Shown here in pieces: positions 49,318 to 58,658 of a stretch of DNA of 64,000 nucleotides. The stretch lies in NCBI RefSeq assembly GCF_028682395.1, contig NZ_JANHLC010000001.1:620001-684000 (forward strand). Direction: 5' to 3'. Within the stretch, counting starts at the first letter, position 1, and every line of letters starts with the position of its first letter. Below the pieces are notes generated by a model. The model was not told where the DNA came from. It saw nothing but the letters and a program-made list of their open reading frames with translations, and did no database searches. Made by a program: the position numbers and the translations under genes. Source of the DNA: Pseudomonas putida (GTDB taxonomy: Bacteria; Pseudomonadota; Gammaproteobacteria; Pseudomonadales; Pseudomonadaceae).

Positions 49318-50934
49318 ATGAGCCAACATTTTCAACACGATGTGCTAGTGATTGGCAGTGGTGCCGCAGGCTTGAGCCTTGCGTTGACCCTGCCCAGCCA
49401 TCTGCGCATCGCAGTCCTGAGCAAGGGCGACCTCGCCAATGGCTCGACATTCTGGGCCCAGGGCGGCGTCGCCGCGGTCCTCGACGACACCGACACCGTC
49501 CAGTCCCATGTCGAAGACACCCTCAACGCCGGCGGCGGCCTGTGCCACGAAGACGCCGTGCGCTTCACCGTCGAGCACAGCCGCGAAGCCATCCAGTGGC
49601 TGATCGACCAGGGCGTCCCCTTCACCCGCGACGATCACACGGGCACTGAAGACAACGGTTTCGAGTTCCACCTGACGCGTGAAGGCGGCCACAGCCACCG
49701 GCGCATCATCCACGCGGCCGACGCTACCGGGGCTGCGATCTTCAAGACCCTGCTGGCCCAGGCCAAGCTGCGACCCAACATCGAGTTGCTGGAACAGCGC
49801 GTTGCCGTCGACCTGATAACCGAACGCCGCCTCGGGCTGGACGGCGACCGCTGCCTGGGCGCCTACGTCCTCAATCGCGGCAGTGGCGAAGTCGACACCT
49901 TCGGTGCCCGCTTCACAATCCTCGCCTCGGGCGGTGCAGCCAAGGTCTACCTCTATACCAGCAATCCCGACGGCGCTTGCGGTGACGGTATCGCCATGGC
50001 CTGGCGCTCGGGCTGTCGGGTGGCGAACCTGGAGTTCAACCAGTTCCATCCCACCTGCCTGTACCACCCGCAAGCCAAGAGCTTCCTGGTGACCGAAGCC
50101 CTGCGCGGTGAAGGTGCCCATCTCAAGCTGCCCAACGGCGAGCGCTTCATGCAGCGCTTCGATCCACGGGGCGAGCTGGCGCCACGCGATATCGTGGCCC
50201 GCGCCATCGACCACGAGATGAAGCGCCTGGGGATTGACTGCGTCTACCTGGATATCAGCCACAAGCCCGAAGCGTTTATCAAAAGCCATTTCCCAACGGT
50301 CTACGAACGTTGCCTGGAGTTTTCGATCGATATCACCCGCCAGCCGATCCCGGTGGTGCCCGCCGCGCATTACACTTGCGGCGGCGTGATGGTCGACCAA
50401 CATGGGCGCACCGATGTCCCGGGGCTGTATGCCATTGGCGAGACCAGCTTCACCGGCCTGCACGGCGCCAATCGCATGGCCAGCAACTCGCTGCTGGAGT
50501 GTTTTGTCTACGCCCGCTCAGCGGCCAGCGACATTCTTGAGCAACTGCCCCAGATCGCCATTCCCGATGCCCTGCCAAGCTGGGACGCCAGCCAGGTCAC
50601 CGACTCGGATGAAGATGTGATCATCGCGCACAACTGGGACGAACTGCGGCGCTTCATGTGGGACTACGTCGGCATTGTGCGCACCAACAAACGCCTGCAA
50701 CGGGCCCAGCACCGCGTGCGCCTGCTGCTCGACGAGATCGATGAGTTCTACAGTAATTACAAGGTCAGCCGCGATCTGCTGGAGCTGCGCAACCTGGCCC
50801 AGGTCGCCGAACTGATGATTCTCTCGGCCATGCAACGCAAGGAAAGCCGCGGGCTGCACTACACCCTCGACTACCCCGAGCAGTTGCCCGAGGCCCGCGA
50901 CACTATCCTGGTACCGCCCACCTACGCCGACTGA
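49318..50934 (+). CDS. nadB: L-aspartate oxidase
   Basis: A 538-residue flavoprotein that oxidises L-aspartate to iminoaspartate, the first step of de novo NAD synthesis. The FAD motif [15 protein letters not shown] is at residues 10-24. The substrate loop [15 protein letters not shown] and the [26 protein letters not shown] motif are conserved. The start at 49318 (MSQHFQHD) gives the usual family length. Its 3' end overlaps the convergent ygfX by 32 bases. Confidence 0.96.
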   Translation: MSQHFQHDVLVIGSGAAGLSLALTLPSHLRIAVLSKGDLANGSTFWAQGGVAAVLDDTDTVQSHVEDTLNAGGGLCHEDAVRFTVEHSREAIQWLIDQGVPFTRDDHTGTEDNGFEFHLTREGGHSHRRIIHAADATGAAIFKTLLAQAKLRPNIELLEQRVAVDLITERRLGLDGDRCLGAYVLNRGSGEVDTFGARFTILASGGAAKVYLYTSNPDGACGDGIAMAWRSGCRVANLEFNQFHPTCLYHPQAKSFLVTEALRGEGAHLKLPNGERFMQRFDPRGELAPRDIVARAIDHEMKRLGIDCVYLDISHKPEAFIKSHFPTVYERCLEFSIDITRQPIPVVPAAHYTCGGVMVDQHGRTDVPGLYAIGETSFTGLHGANRMASNSLLECFVYARSAASDILEQLPQIAIPDALPSWDASQVTDSDEDVIIAHNWDELRRFMWDYVGIVRTNKRLQRAQHRVRLLLDEIDEFYSNYKVSRDLLELRNLAQVAELMILSAMQRKESRGLHYTLDYPEQLPEARDTILVPPTYAD

Positions 50935-51355
50935 ATTTCAGGCGCACGCGCAAGCAGCGGTGCTGGTCTTGCTCCATCGCATCACGGGGTACGCAGATAC
51001 CCCGTATGCGGCGCTCACCGCTCAAGCGAAACCGCAGGACCACGATCAGTGGCAAGGCCAGGCTGTCGCGATACAACTGCGCGACCTGCCAGCCACGGGC
51101 CGCGCTCCACAATTGCCAGCCCTCGTCATTGCGGCGCAGACCGGTGATGGCCGTAGGATGGCTGAGGCAAATCTGGCGCGGCAATACCCAGGCGCCATGC
51201 CCCAGGCACAGCAACATGCCCGCCAGGCTGAACCAAGGGGATACATCGATAAAGCAGAGGGCAATCAGCGCGCATGACTGGGCACCAAGGTAAGCCGCCA
51301 GCAATAGCCGCGAGGCGTGCCAGCGGCATTCGAAAACCTTACTTGGGCTGGACAC
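50903..51355 (-). CDS. ygfX: YgfX-like inner-membrane protein (partner of SdhE)
   Basis: A 150-residue protein with two membrane segments (about 17-35 and 42-58), the start [18 protein letters not shown] and [20 protein letters not shown], typical of YgfX. YgfX is encoded with SdhE in many proteobacteria and has been implicated in toxin-antitoxin and cell-shape effects in E. coli; its role here is unclear. It overlaps sdhE by 17 bases and nadB by 32 bases. Confidence 0.8.
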   Translation of the reverse strand: MSSPSKVFECRWHASRLLLAAYLGAQSCALIALCFIDVSPWFSLAGMLLCLGHGAWVLPRQICLSHPTAITGLRRNDEGWQLWSAARGWQVAQLYRDSLALPLIVVLRFRLSGERRIRGICVPRDAMEQDQHRCLRVRLKFSRRRWAVPG

Positions 51356-51593
51356 GGTCCAAGATCATGCGAACCATGCGTTGCAGCTCGGGATCCGGCG
51401 ACTCGCTGCGCTCCATAAACCAGCCAAACATGTCCTGATCTTCGCACTCGAGCAGCTTGCGGTAGCCTTCACGGTCCTGGGCATTCAAATGCGGATAGAC
51501 CTCTTTGACAAATGGCACCAGCAACACGTCTAGCTCAAGCATGCCACGGCGGCTGTGCCAGTAGAGGCGGTTCAGTTCAACATCTTCGACCAT
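51339..51593 (-). CDS. sdhE: SdhE, FAD assembly factor
   Basis: An 84-residue protein that promotes flavinylation of succinate dehydrogenase and related flavoproteins. The signature [16 protein letters not shown] contains the conserved RGMLELD motif, and the second half has [15 protein letters not shown]. The ATG at 51593 is preceded by AGGAGCG. Upstream in-frame extension runs into non-family sequence. It leads ygfX and is divergent from ygfZ. Confidence 0.92.
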   Translation of the reverse strand: MVEDVELNRLYWHSRRGMLELDVLLVPFVKEVYPHLNAQDREGYRKLLECEDQDMFGWFMERSESPDPELQRMVRMILDRVQPK

Positions 51594-51742
51594 GGAGCGC
51601 TCCTCAAATAGAGTGCAAGTATACAGCCCGTTTCGGCACAGAACAGTCGGCTTTGGTCGGGCCCTCCCGATCCTCGGCGAACTACCCATTTGCGGGGCGC
51701 CCCACTATGATGTGCCCCAGTCCTTATTACCTGCGATGACCC

Positions 51743-52684
51743 ATGGCCGATTCCGCTTTCTTTTGCATCTTGTCCCACGAGGGCATTCTGGCCGTACGTG
51801 GCTCTGACGCGAGCAAGTTCCTTCAGGGCCAATTGACCTGCAACCTCAATTACCTCAGTGACACCCAGGCCAGCCTCGGTGCCCGCTGCACGCAAAAAGG
51901 CCGGATGCAGTCGAGCTTCCGGATCCTGCTTGAAGGCGACGGCTGCCTCTTGGCCATGGCCCGCGAACTGCTGGAACCGCAGTTGGCCGACCTGAAAAAA
52001 TATGCCGTGTTCTCCAAATCCAAGCTCACCGACGAAAGCGCCGCCTGGGTCCGCTTCGGCCTTGGCCATGCCGACGCCGCACTGACCAGCCTTGGCCTCG
52101 AGCTGCCCGAAGCGGTCGACAGTGTGGTCCGTGCCGACTCGCTAATCGCCATTCGCGTCTCGGCCCAGCGGGCCGAACTCTGGGCCCCGGCCAGTGAAAC
52201 CGAGCGCCTGCGCAGCCAACTGGCGAGCCTGGCCCGGGAGAGTGATCTCAATGCGTGGCTGCTCGGCCAGGTCCGCGCCGGGATCGGCCAGGTCATGGCC
52301 CAGACCCGCGAGCTGTTCATTCCGCAAATGCTCAACCTCCAGGCCGTAGGTGGCGTGAGCTTCAAGAAGGGCTGCTATACCGGCCAGGAAATCGTCGCGC
52401 GCATGCAGTACCTGGGCAAGCTCAAGCGCCGCCTCTATCGCCTGGCCCTGGACACCCTCACGTTGCCGGAACCGGGCACCCCGCTGTTCTCCCCCACGCA
52501 TGCCAGTGCCATCGGTGAAGTCGTGCTCGCCGCGCACGCCGAACAAGGCGTCGAGCTGCTGGCGGTACTCCAGGCCGAGGCCGCCGAAGATGGCCGTCTC
52601 CACCTTGGGGAGCTATCGGGCCCGGCGCTGACGCTGCTGGACCTGCCGTACCCACTGGACCGTGATCGCGAAATCCAGCGTTAA
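51743..52684 (+). CDS. ygfZ: YgfZ-like folate-binding protein
   Basis: A 313-residue protein related to GcvT that assists iron-sulfur cluster assembly or repair. The diagnostic KGCYTGQEIVARMQYLGKLK motif is at about residues 211-230 and carries the functional Cys. The N-terminal DASKFLQGQLTCNLNYL is also characteristic. It is divergent from sdhE with about 150 bases between, which fits its link to iron-sulfur and flavin assembly. Confidence 0.93.
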   Translation: MADSAFFCILSHEGILAVRGSDASKFLQGQLTCNLNYLSDTQASLGARCTQKGRMQSSFRILLEGDGCLLAMARELLEPQLADLKKYAVFSKSKLTDESAAWVRFGLGHADAALTSLGLELPEAVDSVVRADSLIAIRVSAQRAELWAPASETERLRSQLASLARESDLNAWLLGQVRAGIGQVMAQTRELFIPQMLNLQAVGGVSFKKGCYTGQEIVARMQYLGKLKRRLYRLALDTLTLPEPGTPLFSPTHASAIGEVVLAAHAEQGVELLAVLQAEAAEDGRLHLGELSGPALTLLDLPYPLDRDREIQR

Positions 52685-52707
52685 GTGCAACACCCTAGAG
52701 AAATGAC

Positions 52708-53529
52708 ATGAACAAGCTGGCGGAAAAGGTCCAACAGGATTTGCTGAAGGCCATCGAGCACGATGACCTGGTCCTGCCAACGCTCCCCGAGGTTGCCCTG
52801 AAGATTCGCCAGGCCGCTGAAAACCCGGAGATAAGCGTCGGCACCCTAAGCAAAGTGATCGGTGGCGACACCGCGCTCTCGGCACGCCTGATCAAAGTGG
52901 TCAACAGTCCGTTGCTGCGTGCCGCCCAGGAAGTCAACGAGCTGCACACGGCCATCACGCGCCTGGGGATCAACTACAGCAGCAACCTGGCAATCGGCCT
53001 GGTGATGGAGCAGATTTTTCACGCACGCTCCGAGGTGGTCGAGCGAAAAATGCGCGAAGTCTGGCGTAAAAGCCAGGAAATAGCCGGAATCTGCTACGCC
53101 CTGTGCCGCCATCACCACTACCTGAAAGCCGACCAGGCCGCACTGGGTGGGTTGGTGCATCAAATTGGCGTCCTGCCGATTCTCACCTATGCCGAGGATC
53201 ACTACGAGCTGCTGTCCGATCCACTGTGCCTCGACCATGTGATCGAGAGCATCCACCCGCTGATCGGCGAAAAGCTGCTCGCGGTCTGGGAGTTCCCCGA
53301 ACAGTTGGCAAAACTGCCTGGCCAGTACCTGGACTTCAGCCGCCAGTCCGAAAAGGTCGACTATGTCGACCTGGTACAGATTGCCACCCTGCATTGCTAT
53401 CAGGGCACCGATCACCCGCTTGGGCAAATCCCCCTGAGCAGTTTGTCGGCGGTCAGGCGCCTGGGCATCGACCCGCTCAACGAGCGATGGCTGATCGAAA
53501 TGGAAGAGGCTCGCGGGATGTTTATCTGA
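52708..53529 (+). CDS. HDOD domain signalling protein
   Basis: A 273-residue protein made of one HDOD domain (about residues 20-215). VLPTLPEVALKIRQAAENPE is the start of the domain, and LSARLIKVVNSPLLRAAQEV is its core motif; LGGLVHQIGVLPILTYAE carries the H-D-like pocket. HDOD proteins act in regulation and motility signalling; the specific role is not known. It follows ygfZ by 23 bases and ends 9 bases from the convergent tctE. Confidence 0.87.
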   Translation: MNKLAEKVQQDLLKAIEHDDLVLPTLPEVALKIRQAAENPEISVGTLSKVIGGDTALSARLIKVVNSPLLRAAQEVNELHTAITRLGINYSSNLAIGLVMEQIFHARSEVVERKMREVWRKSQEIAGICYALCRHHHYLKADQAALGGLVHQIGVLPILTYAEDHYELLSDPLCLDHVIESIHPLIGEKLLAVWEFPEQLAKLPGQYLDFSRQSEKVDYVDLVQIATLHCYQGTDHPLGQIPLSSLSAVRRLGIDPLNERWLIEMEEARGMFI

Positions 53530-53538
53530 GTCGGCGCC

Positions 53539-54924
53539 TCAGCCGGCGATAAAACTCACCCGCACCTTCAACCCCCTCTTTTCGCCGTCGTGCAGGCTGA
53601 TGTGCGCCAGATGAGCACGACAGATCTCCCCGACAATTGCCAACCCCAGCCCTGAACCTGCGCCTTGCTGATGGCGCCGATAGAAGCGCTCGAACACCCG
53701 CTCGCGCTCTTCGGGCGGAATTCCCGGGCCATCATCCTCGACCTCCAGGACCGCCGGCGCACTGACTCGCAAAATCACATTACCGCCTGCGGGCGTATGA
53801 GCAAGGGCGTTATCCACCAGATTGCTCAGCAGTTCGTTGAGCAGGGTCGGCTCGCCACGCAGCCACACCGGCTGCTCGGCTTCCAGCGCCAGCGCGACGC
53901 CGCGGGCATGGGCCAATGGCGCCATCGCCATCCCCAACTCGCGGGCCAGTTGGCTCAGATCGAGACGCTGCGCACCGCCTTCGGCAATCGCTCGCGCCCC
54001 GTTCTCGACCCGCGCCAGCGATAGCAGTTGGTTGGCCAGATGGGTCAGGCGATCCGTTTCCTGGGTCGCGCTGTTCAGGGTGTCGTGCCAGACCTGTGCG
54101 TCCGAGGCGCGCAGCCCCAGTTCAAGCCGCGCCTTGAGGGCCGCCAACGGGGTACGCAGCTCGTGGGCGGCATCGGCAATAAATTGCGCCTGGCGCTCGA
54201 ACTGCACGCGCAACCGCTCGGTAAAGTGATTCAGCGCCCGGACCAGCGGCCCCAGCTCGTGCTGCACCTCCACCAGGGGCAAAGGCCGCAGGTCATCGGG
54301 CTGACGCTCCTCCACCGCCGTACGCAAGCGCTCGAGCGGCCGCAAGGCGGCACTGACCGCAAACCACACCAGCAACAACGCGCCAATCGCCAGCATCCCC
54401 AGACGCAACAACGTATCGGCCATCAGGCTGCGGGCCATGCTGACCCGCGCTTCGTCGGTCTCGGCCACGCGGATCTCCGCCATGCCGTTCATATTCGGCT
54501 CACTGACCGCCTTGAGCAGGCTGACCACGCGCACGTTCTGCCCCAGGTACTGGGCGTTGTAGAACCGCGCCAGGGCCGGGTAATCGTCGGTGCGCGGCGT
54601 ACCAGGGGGCGGGCCGGGGAGGTTTTCATAGCCAGAGATCAAACGCTGGTGGATATCGTTGACCTGGTAGTAGATCCGCCCGGCGCTGTCATAGGCGAAG
54701 GTATCGAGTGCCACGTAGGGCACATCGGCACTCAACCCTCCATCGCGCTGCGAGAGCCCGGCGGCAATGGTTCGTGCCGAGGCCAGCAGGGTACGGTCAT
54801 AGGCGGTGTCGGCGGCTTCGCGACCGTTCCAGTAAGCGCTCAAACCGCTGGCCAGCATCAGCACCACCAGCAGCAACGCCAGGTTCCACAGCAACCGCCA
54901 GCGCAGGCTGCTGGGCTTATGCAT
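53539..54924 (-). CDS. tctE: TctE, tricarboxylate-sensing histidine kinase
   Basis: A 461-residue inner-membrane sensor kinase. TM1 (about 10-32) and a periplasmic 2CSK_N-type domain (about 40-170) precede TM2 (about 172-195) and HAMP. The phospho-acceptor His is in FIADAAHELRTPLAALKARL, followed by NLVDNALAHTPAGG and DDGPGIPPEERERVFERFYR. The start at 54924 overlaps tctD by 8 bases. Its link to tctCBA and opdH supports citrate or other tricarboxylate sensing. Confidence 0.92.
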   Translation of the reverse strand: MHKPSSLRWRLLWNLALLLVVLMLASGLSAYWNGREAADTAYDRTLLASARTIAAGLSQRDGGLSADVPYVALDTFAYDSAGRIYYQVNDIHQRLISGYENLPGPPPGTPRTDDYPALARFYNAQYLGQNVRVVSLLKAVSEPNMNGMAEIRVAETDEARVSMARSLMADTLLRLGMLAIGALLLVWFAVSAALRPLERLRTAVEERQPDDLRPLPLVEVQHELGPLVRALNHFTERLRVQFERQAQFIADAAHELRTPLAALKARLELGLRASDAQVWHDTLNSATQETDRLTHLANQLLSLARVENGARAIAEGGAQRLDLSQLARELGMAMAPLAHARGVALALEAEQPVWLRGEPTLLNELLSNLVDNALAHTPAGGNVILRVSAPAVLEVEDDGPGIPPEERERVFERFYRRHQQGAGSGLGLAIVGEICRAHLAHISLHDGEKRGLKVRVSFIAG

Positions 54925-55588
54925 CGCGGCTTTCCAGCAGATAGCCAAGGCCGCGAAAGGTGACAATGGCCACTAAATGGCCGTCGAGTTTCTTGCGCAG
55001 CCGATGGATGTAGATCTCGATCGCATCCGGGCTGGCCTCTTCATCCAGGCCAAAAACCTGTGCTGCCAATTGCTCTTTGCTCATCACTCGCCCTGGCCGG
55101 GCGATCAATGCTTCGAGCACGGCCTGCTCGCGAGAGGTCAGGGCCAGCAGCTCATCGCCCAGGGTAAAACGGCGGGTATCCAGGTCGTAGCTGAGCACGC
55201 CGCAGCGCTGCTGGCGCTCACCGCCCAGCACGCTGCGCCGCAGCAGCGCCTTGACCCGCGCCTCGAGTTCGCTCAGCTCGAAGGGTTTGGCCAGGTAGTC
55301 ATCGGCGCCCAGATTGAGCCCGTGGACCCGATCCCGGACATCACTGCGCGCCGTTAGCATCAAGACCGGCACATTCTTGCCACGTCCGCGCAGGCGGGCC
55401 AGCACCTCGAAGCCGTCCAGGCGGGGCAGGCCAACATCCAGGATGGCCACTGCATATTCCTCGCTGCTCAAGGCCAGGTCGGCCGCGACGCCGTCGTGCA
55501 GAACGTCCACCGTCAGCCCGGCGCTCTTGAGCGCCAGGGCAACGCTTTCAGCCAGCTGCAGGTGATCTTCGACCAGCAGTACGCGCAT
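54917..55588 (-). CDS. tctD: TctD, response regulator
   Basis: A 223-residue OmpR-type regulator. The receiver domain (1-115) has VEDHLQ, the phospho-Asp in VAILDVGLPRLDG, and KPFELSELEARV. The winged helix (about 130-220) has LTSREQAVLEALIARPG and IYIHRLRKKLD. It is divergent from opdH, so it likely activates opdH-tctCBA from the 234-base region between. ATG 55588 (MRVLLVEDH) is the family-typical start. Confidence 0.94.
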   Translation of the reverse strand: MRVLLVEDHLQLAESVALALKSAGLTVDVLHDGVAADLALSSEEYAVAILDVGLPRLDGFEVLARLRGRGKNVPVLMLTARSDVRDRVHGLNLGADDYLAKPFELSELEARVKALLRRSVLGGERQQRCGVLSYDLDTRRFTLGDELLALTSREQAVLEALIARPGRVMSKEQLAAQVFGLDEEASPDAIEIYIHRLRKKLDGHLVAIVTFRGLGYLLESRDA

Positions 55589-55793
55589 GGTTTTGTACCT
55601 CGCTCGGGGGTGACCGGCACCCGGTTTGGCCGCGGAGTGTACCGCTGCCATTGCGCTTGTGAAGCCTGAAACACGTGAAAAAAGACGCAAGGCGCGCTGA
55701 AAGGTTAGCGAAAGGTTGGCCCTTTAAAGTCCCGCCACGGACAGTTTCGACTGCCGCCGATTACCCCGAAAAACGCCTCGAAGCGTTTTCGCC

Positions 55794-55807
55794 AATAAGA
55801 ACAATAA
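55794..55807 (+). promoter_or_regulatory. Candidate Crc/Hfq CA motif in the opdH leader
   Basis: AATAAGAACAATAA repeats the AAN triplet five times, matching the AAnAAnAA catabolite motif, just before GGAGTG of the opdH ribosome-binding site. It would allow translational repression by Hfq/Crc. Confidence 0.5.
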
Positions 55808-55822
55808 CGGAGTGACTCCACG

Positions 55823-57115
55823 ATGCTGTCCATGCAGCCCCAGGCCTGCCCGCCTGCCCGCGCCACCCGCCTTTCCCCGTCCCTGATCATCAGTGCCACT
55901 GCGCTTGCCGGCCTCTCGCCACTGAGCCAGGCCGCGTTTGTCGAGGACAGCAGCGCGACCGTTGAAACCCGCAACATGTACTTCAACCGCGACTTTCGTT
56001 CAGGCACCAGCGACCAGCAATCCAAGCGCGACGAATGGGCCCAGGGCTTTATGCTCAACCTGGAATCGGGCTACACCGACGGGACCGTCGGCTTTGGCAT
56101 CGACGCCCTGGGAATGCTCGGGGTCAAGCTTGACTCCAGCCCCGACCGCACCGGAACCGGCCTGCTACCCACCCACGACAATGGCCGCGCGGCCGATGAA
56201 TACGCCAAGCTTGGCCTGACCGGCAAGGTGAAGCTCTCCGCCACCGAACTCAAGATCGGCAGCCTGATGCCCGAACTGCCAATCCTCAAGCCCAATGATG
56301 GACGAATCCTGCCGCAAACGTTCGAAGGCGGCCTGTTGACCTCGCGGGAAATCCAGAACCTGACCTTTACCGGCGGGCGGCTGAACAAGGCCAAGGACCG
56401 CGACGATAGCAACTACGAAGACATCGCCCTCAACAACAAGAACAAACGGTTTGTCGACAAGGCCACCGGCAAGCACTTCGACTTCGCCGGGCTGGACTAC
56501 CAGTTCAGCGACAAGATCAGCGCCAGCTATCACTATGCCCAACTGGACAATGTCTACAAGCAACACTTTATCGGCCTGCTCGCCACCCGCCCGCTTGGCC
56601 CCGGCACGCTGGTCAGCGACCTGCGCCTGTCCATCAGCGATGAACAGGGTGCGGCACACGCCGGCAAGATTGACAACACCGCCCTCAATGGCCTGTTCAG
56701 CTATGCCCTTAGTGGCCATAAACTCAGCGCCGGCTACCAACAGATGACTGGCGACAACGCCTTTCCCTACGTAGAGGGTAGCGATCCGTACCTGGTCAAC
56801 TTTGTTCAGATCAACGACTTTGCCGAAGCTCAGGAGCGGTCCTGGCAAGCACGCTATGACTATGACTTCGGCAAACTGGGGATTCCCGGCCTGAGCTTTA
56901 TGAGTCGCTATATCAGCGGCGATCATATCCGCCTGAAAAACGGCGACAGCGGCAAGGAATGGGAACGCAACAGCGAGATCAAGTACGTGGTTCAGAGTGG
57001 CACCTTCAAGGACGTGGCCGTACGCCTGCGCAACGCCACCTACCGCTCCAATTACTCGGCACGCGATGCCGATGAAATGCGCTTGCTGGTGAGCTACAGC
57101 GTGGCGCTCTGGTAA
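55823..57115 (+). CDS. opdH: OprD-family porin, OpdH-like (tricarboxylate uptake)
   Basis: A 430-residue outer-membrane porin. A signal peptide (about 1-38, ending SQA-AF) precedes an OprD-type barrel (FVEDSSATVETRNMYFNRDF, GTVGFGIDALGMLGVKLDS, FDFAGLDYQFSDKISASYHY), ending in YSVALW with a terminal Trp. The neighbours tctDE and tctCBA support the tricarboxylate-porin assignment. An alternative ATG lies three codons later. TctD probably activates it. Confidence 0.9.
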   Translation: MLSMQPQACPPARATRLSPSLIISATALAGLSPLSQAAFVEDSSATVETRNMYFNRDFRSGTSDQQSKRDEWAQGFMLNLESGYTDGTVGFGIDALGMLGVKLDSSPDRTGTGLLPTHDNGRAADEYAKLGLTGKVKLSATELKIGSLMPELPILKPNDGRILPQTFEGGLLTSREIQNLTFTGGRLNKAKDRDDSNYEDIALNNKNKRFVDKATGKHFDFAGLDYQFSDKISASYHYAQLDNVYKQHFIGLLATRPLGPGTLVSDLRLSISDEQGAAHAGKIDNTALNGLFSYALSGHKLSAGYQQMTGDNAFPYVEGSDPYLVNFVQINDFAEAQERSWQARYDYDFGKLGIPGLSFMSRYISGDHIRLKNGDSGKEWERNSEIKYVVQSGTFKDVAVRLRNATYRSNYSARDADEMRLLVSYSVALW

Positions 57116-57125
57116 CCGACCACTC

Positions 57126-57136
57126 AATAACAACAA
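57126..57136 (+). promoter_or_regulatory. Candidate Crc/Hfq CA motif in the tctC leader
   Basis: AATAACAACAA repeats the AAN pattern and ends 6 bases before the TGGAGA ribosome-binding site of tctC. It is the second such site in the same transport operon. Confidence 0.5.
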
Positions 57137-57153
57137 CATCTGTGGAGACCACT

Positions 57154-58134
57154 ATGAATCTGAATCTGCGTCGCTTCGCCCTGGCCGCCGGCTGTCTGTT
57201 GCTGGCCGGACACACCCTGGCCGCCGAGCCCAAGCGCCCGGAGTGCATTGCCCCGGCCTCACCCGGCGGCGGTTTCGACCTGACCTGCAAGCTGGTGCAA
57301 AGCGCACTGGTCAATGAAAAGCTGCTCAGCAAGCCGATGCGCGTCACGTACATGCCCGGCGGCGTTGGCGCGGTAGCCTACAACGCCGTGGTCGCCCAAC
57401 GTCCGGCAGACGCCGGCACACTGGTGGCCTGGTCCAGTGGCTCGCTGCTCAATCTGGCCCAGGGCAAGTTTGGCCGATTCGATGAAAATGCCGTGCGCTG
57501 GCTGGCTGCGGTCGGCACCAGCTACGGGGCCATCGCAGTGAAAAGCGACTCGCCCTACAAGACCCTGGATGACCTGGTGCAGGCCCTGAAGAAAGACCCG
57601 AGCAAAGTGGTGATCGGTTCCGGCGGCACCGTCGGCAGCCAGGACTGGATGCAGACCGCCCTCATCGCCAAGGCTGCCGGGATCAACCCGCGCGACCTGC
57701 GCTACGTCGCCCTCGAAGGCGGTGGCGAAATCGCCACCGCGCTGCTCGGCGGCCATATCCAGATCGGCAGTACCGATATCTCCGACTCCATGCCCCATAT
57801 CCAGAGTGGCGACATGCGCCTGCTGGCGGTGTTTTCCGAACAGCGCCTGGACGAGCCGGAAATGAAAGACATCCCCACCGCCAAGGAACAGGGCTACGAC
57901 ATTGTCTGGCCCGTGGTGCGTGGCTTCTACCTGGGGCCAAAGGTCAGCGAAGCAGACTACGCCTGGTGGAAAGACGCCTTCGACAAGCTGCTGGTCTCGT
58001 CCGAGTTCGCCACCCTGCGCGACCAACGCGAGCTGTTTCCCTTCGCCCTGACCGGCCCCGAGCTGGACACCTACGTGAAGAAGCAGGTCGCCAACTACAA
58101 GACCCTGGCCAAGGAATTCGGCCTGATCCAGTAA
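57154..58134 (+). CDS. tctC: TctC, periplasmic tricarboxylate-binding protein
   Basis: A 326-residue binding protein with a signal peptide (about 1-24, HTLA-AE). ECIAPASPGGGFDLTCKL and SDSPYKTLDDLVQALKKDP are typical of the TctC/Bug family, along with GGTVGSQDWMQ. It delivers tricarboxylates to TctAB. It lies 38 bases after opdH. The start at 57154 is preceded by TGGAGA. Confidence 0.94.
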   Translation: MNLNLRRFALAAGCLLLAGHTLAAEPKRPECIAPASPGGGFDLTCKLVQSALVNEKLLSKPMRVTYMPGGVGAVAYNAVVAQRPADAGTLVAWSSGSLLNLAQGKFGRFDENAVRWLAAVGTSYGAIAVKSDSPYKTLDDLVQALKKDPSKVVIGSGGTVGSQDWMQTALIAKAAGINPRDLRYVALEGGGEIATALLGGHIQIGSTDISDSMPHIQSGDMRLLAVFSEQRLDEPEMKDIPTAKEQGYDIVWPVVRGFYLGPKVSEADYAWWKDAFDKLLVSSEFATLRDQRELFPFALTGPELDTYVKKQVANYKTLAKEFGLIQ

Positions 58135-58159
58135 CAGTCCCGCTCGATGACTAAGGGTC

Positions 58160-58180
58160 GCGCGCCTGCACAAGGCGCGC
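58160..58180 (+). promoter_or_regulatory. GC-rich hairpin between tctC and tctB
   Basis: A perfect 8-bp stem GCGCGCCT/AGGCGCGC with a GCACA loop, and no T run. It is well placed to protect tctC mRNA or slow read-through, giving more binding protein than permease. Confidence 0.55.
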
Positions 58181-58198
58181 TCGGCCCGGGAGTTCTGC

Positions 58199-58657
58199 AT
58201 GCTTTTACAACGCATTTTCGCGGCGGCGCTGCTGCTCGTCAGCCTGAGCCTGGCGCTGATGGCCTGGCCTTATCAAGCGGCTTTTTCCTACGAACCGGTC
58301 GGGCCACGGGCTTATCCACTGCTGATGCTGGGGCTGATGGGCCTGGGGCTGATGTACCTGATACTGCGCCCGACGCCCATCCAGCACAGCGACGAAGAGC
58401 CCCCCCTGGATCGTGCGACGCTGATCAAGATCGGCCTTTGCGTGGCGCTGCTGCTGGTCTTCGCCGGCACCTTTGAATCCCTGGGCTTCATTCTCGCCAG
58501 CATGCTGGTCGGCATTCCAATGGCGCGTCTGTATGGCGGTCGCTGGCTACCCGGCGCGCTGATCATCACGCTGATGAGCATCAGCCTGTACCTGCTGTTC
58601 GACAAATTGATGGACGTCCCCCTGCCCCTCGGTCTGCTCGACATCCTGGAGAACTGA
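58199..58657 (+). CDS. tctB: TctB, small permease subunit
   Basis: A 152-residue inner-membrane protein with four hydrophobic spans. It is the small subunit of the tripartite tricarboxylate transporter, and FESLGFILASMLVGIPMARLYG is family-like. It lies between tctC and tctA, with only one base between its stop and the tctA start. Confidence 0.9.
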   Translation: MLLQRIFAAALLLVSLSLALMAWPYQAAFSYEPVGPRAYPLLMLGLMGLGLMYLILRPTPIQHSDEEPPLDRATLIKIGLCVALLLVFAGTFESLGFILASMLVGIPMARLYGGRWLPGALIITLMSISLYLLFDKLMDVPLPLGLLDILEN

Positions 58658-58658
58658 T

